Shown here: one piece after another, positions 26,310-35,711 of the stretch
Numbering within the stretch: position 1 is the stretch's first letter
Layout: the number at the start of each line of letters is the position of its first letter
Assembly (NCBI RefSeq): GCF_000585995.1
Contig: NZ_CP007410.1
Coordinates: 3,313,430 to 3,377,429 of the forward strand
Direction of reading: 5' to 3'
Length of the DNA stretch: 64,000 nt
Source: Pseudomonas brassicacearum
GTDB taxonomy: Bacteria; Pseudomonadota; Gammaproteobacteria; Pseudomonadales; Pseudomonadaceae
The notes under the pieces: generated by a model
Seen by the model: only the letters and a program-made list of their open reading frames with translations
Told to the model about the DNA's origin: nothing
Databases searched by the model: none
Position numbers and translations under genes: made by a program

Positions 26310-27958
26310 GCGCCCTGCTCCGCCCATTGCACGTAGCAAACGGCGACGGGCATCTGGTGCTCATGGCAAAACTCCAGCCAGCGCAGTTGGTTGTCTTGCA
26401 GGCGATCGCCAGGGCCTTTGACTTCGATCATCCGGTAGGTCTTGTGCTGGGGCCAGAACTGGATCAGGTCCGGCATCCCGGCGCGGTTGGCCTTGATGTC
26501 CTGCAGCAGGCGGTTGAACCACTGCTTGAGGTGCTCGGCCGGCAGGCAATCGAGGGCCTGGTTCAACAGGTCCTCGGACAGCGCGCCCCAGAACACAAAA
26601 GGTGATTGCACGCCCCACTTTTCCGCGAAACGGCGACCGATGGTGTCTCGATAGCGGCCATCGTCCAGTTCTGCGAGACAAGCGGCGAACAGCTCGGCGC
26701 GGCGGGCATGGAAGTCTTCGCTGAGCAGGTCGACCGGCCCGCGCTGGAAAGGGTGGAAAAACGCCCCTGGCAATGGCGCGAAAATCGCTGGCCAGCATAG
26801 CAGGCCGAACAGTGAGTTGATCAGGCTGTTCTCCACGTAATGCACCGGCGCGGTGTCGTCGTGCAGATGGGCCTGCACGTGATACTCCACCGACAAGGCC
26901 GGATCGACCCGGGGCAAGTGCAGATCCAGCCGTTCTACCTCACGGGCCATGGTTCGCGGCACCGGCGGCCCGCCAAGCTTGCGTCGCAGCCGGGGCACGA
27001 TCCTGAGCAAGGCTTGGGTTTCGGCGGCGCTTTGCGGCGATTGCGCGGCGGTTTCACCCAGCTCAAGGGCCAGGGCGTACTCACCGATCCGCTCCAGCAC
27101 GCGGATCATCCGCAGCCGTGCGCCCGGATAGGTGCACTCGCGGTAGATGCACAGGGCCAGGGCGAAATCACCGACGCGTTCGCCGTACTGGCCGATCTGG
27201 AACAACAACTTGCCCCGACGCCGTTCCAACCATGGATTGTCCAAGGCCAGGGCATTGACTTGAGCGACGATGTCTTCAACCGGCTCGCCGGCTTCGAAGC
27301 GCTGCTGGCAGGCGTGGAGGAACAGGCAGGCATCGACGTCCTGGCGGCTGCGCAAGCCGCGAGATTCAGCACTGAACTCGACGGTTTCGTAGGTAAAAAT
27401 GCCCAGGTCCGCCAGCACGAACTCCGACCAGTCCTGGTAAAGATTGCCGAAAAACATCAGCCGCAACCGGTCGCAGAGGTCCATGATCGTCAGGCTGAAC
27501 AGACGGTCCTCAAGCTGCGGGCACCAGGCGCGAAAGGGCTGTGGCTGGCTGGACCCGTCATTCAGGGCGTGGAGCCATTCAGTCTTTTTCGCCTTGGGTT
27601 GTTCAATCAGGTGGCCCAGGCACTGGAGGATTTCCGACTTGAGCAGCACTTCAAACACCTCAACGAGGCTCAGGTGGGCCTGTTCCTCGATCCAGCCCAG
27701 CGCCAGCAACGGCTCGGCGGCGCTGGCGATGTCACCGATTTCCGGGTAATGCAGCTTGCTGTGGCGGAATCGCAGCCCTTTGCGCATCACCATCCGCACT
27801 AGCAAGCCCTGTGACGAGCGAGGCAATGCCGCAAAATCGTCGACAAATCGCTGTTCTTCGGCGCTGAGCACATCGGCATAACGTTGCGCCAGCCAGGCGA
27901 GCACGCGCTGAAAGTTGTTCAGGTAGTAAAAGGGATCGTCGAGAGGGTTGACTGTCAC
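26306..27958 (-). CDS. FAN1-type VRR-NUC structure-specific nuclease
   Basis: This 550-residue protein ends in a VRR-NUC domain with active-site D497 (M-P-D-L-I), E512-V-K514 and downstream Q524. The preceding ~490 residues are helical, including TPR-like helices, matching P. aeruginosa FAN1 in length and architecture. FAN1 is a 5' flap endonuclease and 5'-3' exonuclease that unhooks DNA interstrand crosslinks. It starts at a GTG and overlaps the downstream iron-sulphur helicase by 4 bp, so nuclease and helicase are produced together. Nothing upstream within 220 bp belongs to the operon. Confidence 0.93.
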   Translation of the reverse strand: MTVNPLDDPFYYLNNFQRVLAWLAQRYADVLSAEEQRFVDDFAALPRSSQGLLVRMVMRKGLRFRHSKLHYPEIGDIASAAEPLLALGWIEEQAHLSLVEVFEVLLKSEILQCLGHLIEQPKAKKTEWLHALNDGSSQPQPFRAWCPQLEDRLFSLTIMDLCDRLRLMFFGNLYQDWSEFVLADLGIFTYETVEFSAESRGLRSRQDVDACLFLHACQQRFEAGEPVEDIVAQVNALALDNPWLERRRGKLLFQIGQYGERVGDFALALCIYRECTYPGARLRMIRVLERIGEYALALELGETAAQSPQSAAETQALLRIVPRLRRKLGGPPVPRTMAREVERLDLHLPRVDPALSVEYHVQAHLHDDTAPVHYVENSLINSLFGLLCWPAIFAPLPGAFFHPFQRGPVDLLSEDFHARRAELFAACLAELDDGRYRDTIGRRFAEKWGVQSPFVFWGALSEDLLNQALDCLPAEHLKQWFNRLLQDIKANRAGMPDLIQFWPQHKTYRMIEVKGPGDRLQDNQLRWLEFCHEHQMPVAVCYVQWAEQGA

Positions 27959-28180
27959 GGAGAAGAAGCGCCACGGATGCTGGAGTACTGGTTATGCGTA
28001 CAGATATCAGCTACGACCGGTCCAGGCAACTGCAAAAGATGAGCGGTCTCCTATATTTAGAGGTGAAATCCCTCATCCAGCGATGAACTTTCCTACGGCA
28101 AGCGAGACCAATGGCGGTTGGCTATGAGATGGCGGGGCCGAATCAGCTGCCCGCGTATTTTTGATTGAGAGGTTATGGAT

Positions 28181-28405
28181 ATGAACATCAGGTTTCTGGG
28201 CTTGCCCCTGGCCGCCGTGGCATTCCTGGCTCTGGCCGGCTGCGCATCACCCACCGTGGTGACCTTGCAGAACGGTACCCAGTATTTGACCAAGGACACC
28301 CCCAATACCCGTACCGCAGACGGCTTCTACGAATTCGAAGACATTTCCGGTAAGAAAGTCCGGGTCCGCGCCGATGACGTGGCGACGATCCGCAAGGAAG
28401 ACTGA
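28181..28405 (+). CDS. YgdI/YgdR-like (DUF903) lipoprotein
   Basis: This 74-residue lipoprotein has lipobox L-A-G-C at about residue 22, followed by the DUF903 core V-T-L-Q-N-G-T-Q-Y and F-Y-E-F-E-D-I-S-G-K-K-V-R-V-R-A-D-D-V, a small SH3-like beta-barrel. Its role is unknown; family members sit in the periplasm or outer-membrane inner leaflet. The second ATG (28181) is preferred, since AGAGG sits eight bases before it and only two bases before the first ATG (28175). It is monocistronic and convergent with the lipase. Confidence 0.88.
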   Translation: MNIRFLGLPLAAVAFLALAGCASPTVVTLQNGTQYLTKDTPNTRTADGFYEFEDISGKKVRVRADDVATIRKED

Positions 28406-28449
28406 CCCCCTCCTGAGCGAGAGCGCCAGTTGTCAAACCGGCGCCATGA

Positions 28450-28481
28450 CGTGACGAGAGAGCCAACGGCCTCTCGTCACG
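28450..28481. terminator. Strong hairpin between convergent lipoprotein and lipase genes
   Basis: CGTGACGAGAG and CTCTCGTCACG form an 11-bp perfect stem, with a further GCC/GGC pair inside. It lies 45 bp after the lipoprotein stop and 16 bp from the lipase stop. It has no U-tract on either strand, so it may act as a bidirectional 3' stabiliser or a weak terminator. Confidence 0.55.
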
Positions 28482-28496
28482 CTGACGGATCACAAC

Positions 28497-30349
28497 CTAG
28501 GCGAACACGATGCCCTCGCCTCCCACCTGCCCCAGGCCCACACCCACCAAGGTCACCGAACTGTCGCCCACCTTAAGCAACGTGTCGCTGCCCACCTGCG
28601 ACAGGTGCTGGCTGTAGTCGTAATCCGCCCCGGCGCCCTGCACGCCGAGGAACACCAGTTTGTCGCCCGCATCATAACCACTGATCCGATCCTGGCCGAA
28701 CGCGCCATTGAAAATAAATGTGTCGTTGCCGCCACCGGATTGCATCACGTCATTGCCCGAGCCGCCGATAAAGGTGTCGTTACCCGCGCCCCCCACCAAC
28801 ACATCATCGCCATCCTGGCCGAACAGCCAGTCCCCCGTGGTCCGGGCCACCAACGTATCGTTGGCCGCTCCGCCCTTGACCGATGACGCGTACGCCGTCA
28901 GGTTGCCCCCGCCAGCAACCCGTTGGCGGTGACGCTGTGACTGACCTCATCCTTGAGCAAACCCCAGAGCAACCCCGACTCTTTGCTGACCAGCGTGCCG
29001 ATATTCCGGGTCACGCTGATCCCGCCCTCGGCGTCGCGCACATACAGGGTCCCGGCCCCGTCATAGGCGAAGCTGAAATCCTTGATCGACTGCTGCAGCT
29101 GCAAGCTGTTGCTGCCCTGCCCGCCCAAGATCACGTTGTATCCACCGCCATCGCGGAAGGTGTCGTTGCCGGCGCGCCCTTCCAGGTAGTCGCTGCCCTG
29201 GCCGCCCTGGATCAGGTCATCACGGTCGCTGCCAATGATGAAGGTGCTGCCCGTGTGGGTTTCGGCATTGCGATTGAGGTCCTGCACCCACGTAGTGCCG
29301 CGCGCCGGGTCCGACAGGTTGGCGACGATGATGGTCGAGTCCTTTTCCGTGAGGTCGTAGAACGCCGAACCCAGGATCCGTCCCATGCCATCGCCATAAC
29401 CGGTGGGCAGGTGGGAAATCCAGGTGGGAATGTTGAGGATGGAAAACGGCAACACGTTCCACGTCGCCGAAGCGTAGTGGTCGTTGAAGCTGACGATGTT
29501 GTTGGTGGCCGATTCCTGCTGTGCGTCATGCACGCCCACTGAAGACAGGTTGAACGTCGAGCCGTCCAGCGCCCGGAACACCGGATCGTTTTCATAGCCG
29601 ATGTTCAGTACTTTGTCGGTGCTGCTCTGAGTCGGTGAGGCGTAGGCGATGTAGTTGGCGTCGGTGTAGAACCCTGACCATTTGCTCGCGCTCAAGTCCG
29701 CCAGGCTGTTGACCGCCAGCCCGCCCAGGCTGTGACCGCTGACCAGCACGTCGCTGCCCGTCAGGCCATGGGCCTGGGCAAATGCCGCGACGTCACCCAG
29801 CAGATTGCCAAAGGCTTCGCCTGCGTAGTTTTTCGCGTAATCCTTAGGGCCCAGCGCGGCCATGACATCGTTGATGATGTCGCCAATGGAGTCGCCGATC
29901 AGGTTTTCCCGTGGGCCGCTGGTGCCGCGAAACGATACGCCGATTTCCTCCAGGCGCCCCTCGGCGTCGTACTTGCCCAGGATTTCCACTTGCGCGGTGG
30001 TGTAGCCGGCCTTCTCGCCGAAAAACGTCCCGCGTCCGTCTACCTTGCCGGTGTAACCCAGTTGCGACGCGCTGATAGGGGTCCAGCCGGCCTTCTGCAC
30101 CGCCTCCAACGCGAGCTTTTCCGAGTCAGGGTTCCACGGCACGCCAGGAATCACCCCCTGGGAGTCGGTGCCCCCCAGCAGCGCCGTCACCAGGGTCGCT
30201 GGCAGGCCGACACCGAAACCGTTCTGCTGATAGCCGGCGGCAAAGCCGTGATCGAGGTTGTGGTAGGAATACTGCATGATCGCCATTGCATCGCTGACCA
30301 ATGCTTTGGACTCGGTGGCGCCGAGGTTCTGGTAGTCGTAGATACCCAT
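28497..30349 (-). pseudogene. RTX lipase/polyurethanase (type I secreted), interrupted by a one-base deficit
   Basis: The reading frame from 30349 encodes 483 residues of a family I.3 lipase and stops at 28898. The next frame carries the remaining RTX repeats and secretion tail. Inserting one G into the G5 run at 28906-28910 restores exactly 617 residues, the length of P. fluorescens PueA and the MIS38 lipase. Catalytic residues are S207 (G-H-S-L-G), D255 and H313. Glycine-rich calcium-binding nonapeptides follow, and a hydrophobic C-terminal signal for the AprDEF exporter is in the second frame. As read, the product would lack the secretion signal. It is the last gene of the apr operon. The deficit could be a true mutation or a sequencing slip in the homopolymer. 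Confidence 0.85.
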
Positions 30350-30403
30350 GGTGGTTACTCGCTTTTTGTTGTTGGAATGGGTTGTTAAAACTCTGCGAAG
30401 TCC

Positions 30404-30536
30404 TTGTGGCGAGGGGACTTATCCCCGTTGGGCTGTGAAACAGCCCCAACTTTAGGCACTGCGGTCTTTCAGAAGTAACTCAGGGCAACCTGGCGACTGC
30501 TTCGCACTCGATCGGGGATAAATCCCCTCGCCACAA
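30404..30536. repeat. Inverted REP pair (GCGAGGGGA-TTATCCCC type)
   Basis: TTGTGGCGAGGGGACTTATC at the left and GGGATAAATCCCCTCGCCAC at the right form the ends, with a GTTGGGCTGTGAAACAGCCC hairpin inside. Unlike the other pairs, this one lies between two genes on the same strand (aprF, then the lipase) and could reduce read-through or protect the upstream apr message. Confidence 0.88.
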
Positions 30537-30548
30537 ACGCGTTGCCAG

Positions 30549-31898
30549 TCATTGAATGCGCTCCCGGGCCACAAACGCCTCATCCACCTTCGCCAGGTCC
30601 TGCGCTCCAAGGGTGCCGGCGTAGTAATGCAGCTTGGTCCAGGCCATGAGGTAGTCGTAGCGGGCCTGGGCCAGGTCGCGGCGGGTGGTGTAGAGCTGTT
30701 GTTCGGCGTTGAGCGCGTCGAGGTTGACCCGCTCGCCGCCGAGGATGCTTTGTCGGGTCGACACCACCAGGGCTTCGGCGGAGACCAGGGCTTTCTGGTA
30801 GGCCCGCAGCTTGTTCACCCCCGACACACAGGCGCTGAACTGACGGCGCAGTTCGATCAGGGTTTCCCGGGTCTTGGCGTCGAGTTCGTACTCGGCCTGT
30901 TCCATGTTGCGGCTGGCCTGGCGGGTCGAGGCCGAGACCCCGCCGCCGGCGTACAGCGGCACGCTGACTTCCAGGCCGATGGTGTTGGTGTCGTAGCGTT
31001 GGTTGTAGGTGTTGCCGCTTTCCGACTCGTTCTGGCGCATCGTCGCGTAGGCGCTGACCTTGGGCAGGTGCCCGGCGCGATTGCGCTCGACTTCGAAGCG
31101 CGCCACGTCCACGGCCTGACGCTGGGATGCCAGGTTCGGGTTGTTGCTCACCGCCAGTTCGTGCCAGGTGTCGAAACTGGCCGGTTGCAGGGCGAAGGTC
31201 TGGAAGGTTTCGTTCAACGGGGCCAGGTCACCGATATTCAGGGCCGGAACGCCAATCAGCGCGCCCAGTTCGCGCAAGGAGGCGTCTTGCTCGTCGCGCG
31301 CCTCGATTTCTTCGGCGGTTGCCAGCTCATAACGAGACTCGGCCTCGAGGATGTCGGTGCGCGTACCTTCACCCTGGCGAAACAGGTGCTCGTTCTGGCG
31401 AAACTGTTGTTCGAAAGCCTTTTTCTTGGCCTGGGCGATGTCGATCTGGTCTTGGGCAAAAAGAGCCTGGGTGTAATAGCTGAGCACCCGCACCAGCAGC
31501 TCCTGGCTCTTGCCGCGAAAGCTTTCGTCGGCGAACAGCGCCTGCGCCACACCTTTTCGATAAGCCGCGTACGCCTCGTAGTCCAACAGCGGCTGTTGCA
31601 GGGTCAGGCTGGAGCCGTAGCTGCTGTAGTTGCGGTCATCATGCTGGCTGGCGCCGCGGTCATTGAGGTAAGTGACCTTGGATTGGTTGCGGCCCTTGTT
31701 GTAGCTGTAGCCCAGCTGCGGCAGCAGTCCGGCGCGGCCGATGGCACGGTTTTCCAGGCCGGCATCGCGCTCCTTGATCGCGCCCAGGTAAACCGGGTCA
31801 TTGCGTAACGCCTGTTCGTAGACGTCGAACGGTCCCATGGCCCAGGCGTTATCGCAGACAGCCGCCGTCAATGCGGCGAGCCAATAAAAGCGCTTCAT
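30549..31898 (-). CDS. aprF: AprF, outer-membrane channel of the protease/lipase type I secretion system
   Basis: This 449-residue TolC-family protein has a signal peptide ending around A-W-A. Two internally repeated halves of long coiled-coil helices and beta-strand segments follow (for example R-A-G-L-L-P-Q-L-G-Y and N-L-A-S-Q-R-Q-A-V-D-V-A). With AprD and AprE it forms the channel that exports AprA and the lipase straight to the medium. The start at 31898 (M-K-R-F-Y-W-L) is preferred; the ATG at 31910 sits only one base after its AAGG site. It starts 14 bp after the aprE stop. Confidence 0.93.
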   Translation of the reverse strand: MKRFYWLAALTAAVCDNAWAMGPFDVYEQALRNDPVYLGAIKERDAGLENRAIGRAGLLPQLGYSYNKGRNQSKVTYLNDRGASQHDDRNYSSYGSSLTLQQPLLDYEAYAAYRKGVAQALFADESFRGKSQELLVRVLSYYTQALFAQDQIDIAQAKKKAFEQQFRQNEHLFRQGEGTRTDILEAESRYELATAEEIEARDEQDASLRELGALIGVPALNIGDLAPLNETFQTFALQPASFDTWHELAVSNNPNLASQRQAVDVARFEVERNRAGHLPKVSAYATMRQNESESGNTYNQRYDTNTIGLEVSVPLYAGGGVSASTRQASRNMEQAEYELDAKTRETLIELRRQFSACVSGVNKLRAYQKALVSAEALVVSTRQSILGGERVNLDALNAEQQLYTTRRDLAQARYDYLMAWTKLHYYAGTLGAQDLAKVDEAFVARERIQ

Positions 31899-31912
31899 AC
31901 CAGCAGCCATCC

Positions 31913-33241
31913 TTATTCTTCGGTCAACGCGGAGCCGGCTCGGTCGAGCAGCGGTTTGAACAGGTAGTTGAGGAGCGAGCGCTCGCCGGTGCGGACGAAC
32001 ATCTCCGCCGGCATGCCCGGCTTGATCACCAGGCCATTGAGCTTTTCCATTGCCACGTCGCTGACGCTGCTGCGCAGGACGTAATACGGCGCACCGGTCT
32101 TCTCATCGAGCATTTGGTCGGCGGAAATCAGGCTGACTTCCCCTGACACCCTCGGCGTACGGTTCTGGTTGAAGGCGGTGAACAGGATGTCCACTGGCAA
32201 ATGACTGCCAACCTTGTCGATCAGGTGCACCGGCAGGTGCCCTTCCACTTCCAGGCGCGTGCCTTGGGGCACGATTTCCAGCAAGGTGTCGCCCTGGCGC
32301 ACCACCGCGCCTTCGGTGTGCACCCCGAGGTTGACGGCGATCCCGTCGGCGGTGGCGAGGATTTCGCTGTGCTGTAGCTCGAACCCGGCGGATTTCAGCT
32401 GCTGTTGCAGGGTCTCGCCCTTGAGCTGGGCGTCGGCCAGCTGACTGCGCACTTCTTTCTGGTATTCCTCGTTGTGCTGTTGCAGCTTCAGGCGAGACTC
32501 AACGATGCCCTGTTCCACCCGGCCGCTTTCGCCACTGTTTTGTGCCAGTTCCTGTTGTACTTGCGACAGCTGACGCTGGTAGTCCAGCAGGCGATTGCGT
32601 GGGATGTAGCCGTTGTCCGCCAAGGGCTGCAGGTTGCCCAGTTGCAGACGCAGGGATTCGGCCTGGGCACTCAGGTCACTGCGGGCCCGGCGCATGCCCG
32701 CCAGTTGGGCCGTGGCGCCTTCGATATTGGCGCGCAACGCGGCCTGCTCCCGGGCAAACGCTTCGCGACGGCTGCTAAACAGCTGCCGCTGGCCTTCGAG
32801 TACGAGCGCCAACTGCGGATCCGGGTCGTGGCTCAGTTGCGCCGGGAAATTCACTTGCCCGAGGTTATCCCGCTCGCTTTGCCAGCGCGCCAGGCTGGCC
32901 CAAGCCATCCGGTACTGGGCTTGCAGCGATTGCACGTCGGCGGAGGCCTGGGTCTGGTCGAGCCGAAACAACGGCTGGCCCTGCTTCACCACCTCGCCTT
33001 CGCGCACCAGGATCCTGCTGACCACACCGCTGCTCATGGACTGCACGGCTTTGCGCTTGCCGGAAACCACGACGGTGCCCTGCACCGGGATACCCTGGTC
33101 CAACGGCGCCAGGCTGGCCCAGGTGAAAAAACTGCCGGCGCCCAGGATCGCCAGGGCCCAGCCCAAGCGAGTGAAAAAACGGGCACCAAGTTCGGGGCGT
33201 TCGAGGGTTTCAGCGGGTATTTGAGTGTGTTCGAGGTTCAT
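31913..33241 (-). CDS. aprE: AprE, membrane-fusion protein of the type I secretion system
   Basis: This 442-residue HlyD-family adaptor has one N-terminal transmembrane helix (about residues 22-42, L-G-W-A-L-A-I-L-G-A-G-S-F-F-T-W), a lipoyl-like half (G-V-V-S-R-I-L-V-R-E-G-E-V-V-K-Q-G), a long coiled-coil hairpin (about 90-290), the returning lipoyl half and a C-terminal beta-barrel. It bridges AprD in the inner membrane to AprF. ATG 33241 has AAGGA seven bases upstream. An ATG at 33259 overlapping the aprD stop is also possible and would add M-S-K-D-R-D. It is needed for AprA and lipase export. Confidence 0.93.
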   Translation of the reverse strand: MNLEHTQIPAETLERPELGARFFTRLGWALAILGAGSFFTWASLAPLDQGIPVQGTVVVSGKRKAVQSMSSGVVSRILVREGEVVKQGQPLFRLDQTQASADVQSLQAQYRMAWASLARWQSERDNLGQVNFPAQLSHDPDPQLALVLEGQRQLFSSRREAFAREQAALRANIEGATAQLAGMRRARSDLSAQAESLRLQLGNLQPLADNGYIPRNRLLDYQRQLSQVQQELAQNSGESGRVEQGIVESRLKLQQHNEEYQKEVRSQLADAQLKGETLQQQLKSAGFELQHSEILATADGIAVNLGVHTEGAVVRQGDTLLEIVPQGTRLEVEGHLPVHLIDKVGSHLPVDILFTAFNQNRTPRVSGEVSLISADQMLDEKTGAPYYVLRSSVSDVAMEKLNGLVIKPGMPAEMFVRTGERSLLNYLFKPLLDRAGSALTEE

Positions 33242-33255
33242 GTCGCGATCCTTGC

Positions 33256-35067
33256 TCATGCGCCGCGGGGTTTGCTGGCGGCCTGGTACTGGCGGCTCAT
33301 GCTCAGTCCGTTGGGTGTCGGTTGGGGAGGTTCTTGCTGAGAGCCTTGCGGTGTGCCCCGCTGTGAGTCCCGCTGGGCCTCCGAGTGGCCGGACAATGCT
33401 CGCAACACCTCCTGGTTCGGGCCGAAGGCCTGTAGTCGACCCTCGTTGAGCACCAGCAGCTTGTCGGCCTGGGCCAATGCCGAGGAGCGATGGGTCACCA
33501 GCACGACGGTGGTGCCCTGGGCCTTCATCTGCGCGATGGCGCTGGCCAGTGCCGCCTCGCCGACCGTGTCCAGGTTGGAATTGGGTTCGTCGAGCACCAC
33601 CAGGCACGGCCGGTCATACATCGCCCGGGCCAACGCCACCCGCTGCTTCTGCCCGCCTGACAACCCACTGCCGTCCTCCCCCAACACCGTGTCGTAGCCT
33701 TGGGGCATGCGCAGGATCAGCTCATGCACACCGGCCTGTTGCGCGGCAGCGACGATTTTTTTCGGGTCGGCTTCGCTGAATCTTGCGATGTTCTCGGCGA
33801 TGCTGCCGCTGAACAGTTCGATGTCTTGGGGCAGATAGCCGATGTGCGGGCCGAGTTGATCGCGATTCCAGCGGTGGATGTCCGCCCCGTCGAGCCGCAC
33901 GGTGCCTCCAAGGGTCGGCCACACGCCCACCATCACCCGGGCCAGGGTGGATTTACCGGAACCCGAAGCCCCCAGCACCCCGAGCACTTCGCCGGCCGCG
34001 AGGCTGAAGCCGAGCTGGTGCAACGTCGCATTGCGTTGCCCCGGCGGCCCCGCGCTCACTTGCTCGAAGCTCACCTGGCCCTTGGGCGGCGGCAACGTCA
34101 TTGCGTCGTTCTGCGGCGGGTAGGCCTGCAACAACGCATTGAGACGACGATATGCCAGCTTGGCCCCGCTCCACTGCTTCCACACGGCAATCAACTGGTC
34201 GATGGGGCTCAGCACCCGGCCCATCAGAATCGAGCCGGCGATCATCATCCCGGCGGTCATGTCGCCCTTGATCACCAACAGCGCGCCCAAACCCAGTACC
34301 AGGGATTGCAGGCACAGGCGCAGGGTCTTGCTCAAGGAACTGATCACCGCGCCGGTGTCGCTGGCCTGGTTCTGTAGGCCGAGAAACCGCGAGTGCACGG
34401 CAAACCAGCGGTTGCGCAGCGCGCCGAGCATGCCCATGGCCTGGATGGTCTCGGCGTTGTGCAAATGGCTGGTGGCCAGTTGGCTGGACTGTTGCGAGTA
34501 AACGCTGGCCTGGCCCAACGGTTTTTTGGTCATGGCTTCGTTCAGGCAGGCCAGGCCAATCAGCAACAGCGTGCCGACCGTGGCGAATAGCCCAAGCCAG
34601 ACGTTGAACAGGTAGATCACCAGCAGGTAGATGGGAAACCACGGCGCGTCGAAGAAGGCGAATAACGCCGGCCCGGTGACGAATTGACGGACATGGGTCA
34701 GGTCGCCCAGGGATTGCCCGGCATTGCCCTCACCCTGGAGCAGGTTGCGCTCGAACGCCGCTTTGTACACCTGGAGGTTGAAACGCCTTTCCAACTGACT
34801 GCCGATGCGGATGACGATGAAGCTGCGCACCATTTCCAGCAGCCCGATAAAGACAAAGAACCCGACCACCATCAACGACAACATCGCCAGGGTGGTTTCG
34901 TTTTGCGATGACAATCCCCGGTCATATACCTGCAACATATAAATCGAAGGCGCCAACATCAGGACATTAATCAGCGCAGTGAAACAACCGACGCTGATCA
35001 GAATATTTTTATAGTCGCCCAGCGCCTTAAAGAGTGGCACTGCGGCACTGCTCCTTGCCCTATTCAT
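33256..35067 (-). CDS. aprD: AprD, ABC transporter of the type I secretion system
   Basis: This 603-residue fused permease-ATPase has about six transmembrane helices in the first 320 residues. The ATP-binding domain follows, with Walker A G-A-S-G-S-G-K-S-T, signature L-S-G-G-Q-K-Q-R and Walker B L-V-V-L-D-E-P-N-S-N-L-D. The C-terminal ~35 residues are Pro/Gln-rich. It energises secretion of AprA and the lipase, recognising their C-terminal signals. AAGGA precedes the ATG. A 149-bp gap separates it from aprI, long enough for an internal promoter, although none is obvious. Confidence 0.95.
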   Translation of the reverse strand: MNRARSSAAVPLFKALGDYKNILISVGCFTALINVLMLAPSIYMLQVYDRGLSSQNETTLAMLSLMVVGFFVFIGLLEMVRSFIVIRIGSQLERRFNLQVYKAAFERNLLQGEGNAGQSLGDLTHVRQFVTGPALFAFFDAPWFPIYLLVIYLFNVWLGLFATVGTLLLIGLACLNEAMTKKPLGQASVYSQQSSQLATSHLHNAETIQAMGMLGALRNRWFAVHSRFLGLQNQASDTGAVISSLSKTLRLCLQSLVLGLGALLVIKGDMTAGMMIAGSILMGRVLSPIDQLIAVWKQWSGAKLAYRRLNALLQAYPPQNDAMTLPPPKGQVSFEQVSAGPPGQRNATLHQLGFSLAAGEVLGVLGASGSGKSTLARVMVGVWPTLGGTVRLDGADIHRWNRDQLGPHIGYLPQDIELFSGSIAENIARFSEADPKKIVAAAQQAGVHELILRMPQGYDTVLGEDGSGLSGGQKQRVALARAMYDRPCLVVLDEPNSNLDTVGEAALASAIAQMKAQGTTVVLVTHRSSALAQADKLLVLNEGRLQAFGPNQEVLRALSGHSEAQRDSQRGTPQGSQQEPPQPTPNGLSMSRQYQAASKPRGA

Positions 35068-35216
35068 GAATCTTCCTTGCTGTAGGCTTAGCCAGATACC
35101 CGGTGGGGGCTCAACTTACCCATCTTAATAATTAAATTGGATCATGCTGATCCACGGATCTGTTTAAGCCTGCAGGCGCTGATCAACCAGAATGTTTTTC
35201 AAGTTGTCCTCGTTCG

Positions 35217-35654
35217 TTAACGAGTGTCCTGGCTATTGCTTCGTTCCAACGTAATGATCAGGCCTGACTTTAAGGTGACTTGATAGTGCTGCGCTTGGCG
35301 CAGCCCCAAATGAACCCTGGAGTTTTGCTTGCCAATCAGTGAAAGACCGTCGGGTTCGGTGAACCAATGGACCGGTTCATCCCCCAGCCAATGGCCCAGG
35401 CAATCGGTTTGCCCGCCCAGGGTCTGGTCCGCCCTGAGTTCGACGAGGCACGTATTGGACGGTTTATCCTGCAACGCCTGGGTTTGCGCATTTTCCTGCG
35501 GCCCCGACAAAACGGCCTGCCACTGACCGGCCAACTGCGAGGGTTCTGCTAACAACAGGCTGCGCGCCATGGCGACTTCTCCACAAAACATCATCAGCGT
35601 AGCGCTTAACCAGGCGATTGCCCGGACGCTACACGGTATCGATTCTCTGCGCAC
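35217..35654 (-). CDS. aprI: AprI (Inh), periplasmic inhibitor of alkaline protease
   Basis: This 145-residue protein has a hydrophobic signal (A-I-A-W-L-S-A-T-L-M-M-F) ending near A-M-A. The mature domain has L-A-G-Q-W near its start, a disulphide-type cysteine pair (N-T-C-L-V-E-L and Q-T-D-C-L-G-H-W-L) and the family's P-D-G-L-S-L-I-G segment. Inh proteins bind secreted serralysin proteases 1:1 and guard the periplasm. There is no suitable ATG. GTG at 35654 with CCAGGA eight bases upstream is chosen; an in-frame ATG at 35699 would start inside the hairpin after aprA, and ATG 35594 would cut the signal peptide. Confidence 0.85.
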   Translation of the reverse strand: MRRESIPCSVRAIAWLSATLMMFCGEVAMARSLLLAEPSQLAGQWQAVLSGPQENAQTQALQDKPSNTCLVELRADQTLGGQTDCLGHWLGDEPVHWFTEPDGLSLIGKQNSRVHLGLRQAQHYQVTLKSGLIITLERSNSQDTR

Positions 35655-35673
35655 GGCTCTAATCCTGGCAGGG

Positions 35674-35705
35674 GATCCCGCGGGAGCAGCTGCTCCCACG
35701 GGATC
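35674..35705 (-). terminator. Large hairpin between aprA and aprI
   Basis: GATCCCGCGGGAGCAG and CTGCTCCCACGGGATC pair along 16 bp with one mismatch, immediately after the aprA stop. There is no U-tract. It probably protects the aprA 3' end or partly attenuates transcription, so that protease is made in excess over inhibitor and exporter. This role is inferred. Confidence 0.6.
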
Positions 35706-35711
35706 GGATGA

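Noticed and set aside
35655..35699. ATG start for aprI at 35699
   Set aside because: It would begin inside the hairpin that follows aprA and add a proline/alanine-rich lead before the signal peptide. The GTG at 35654 has a proper ribosome site.
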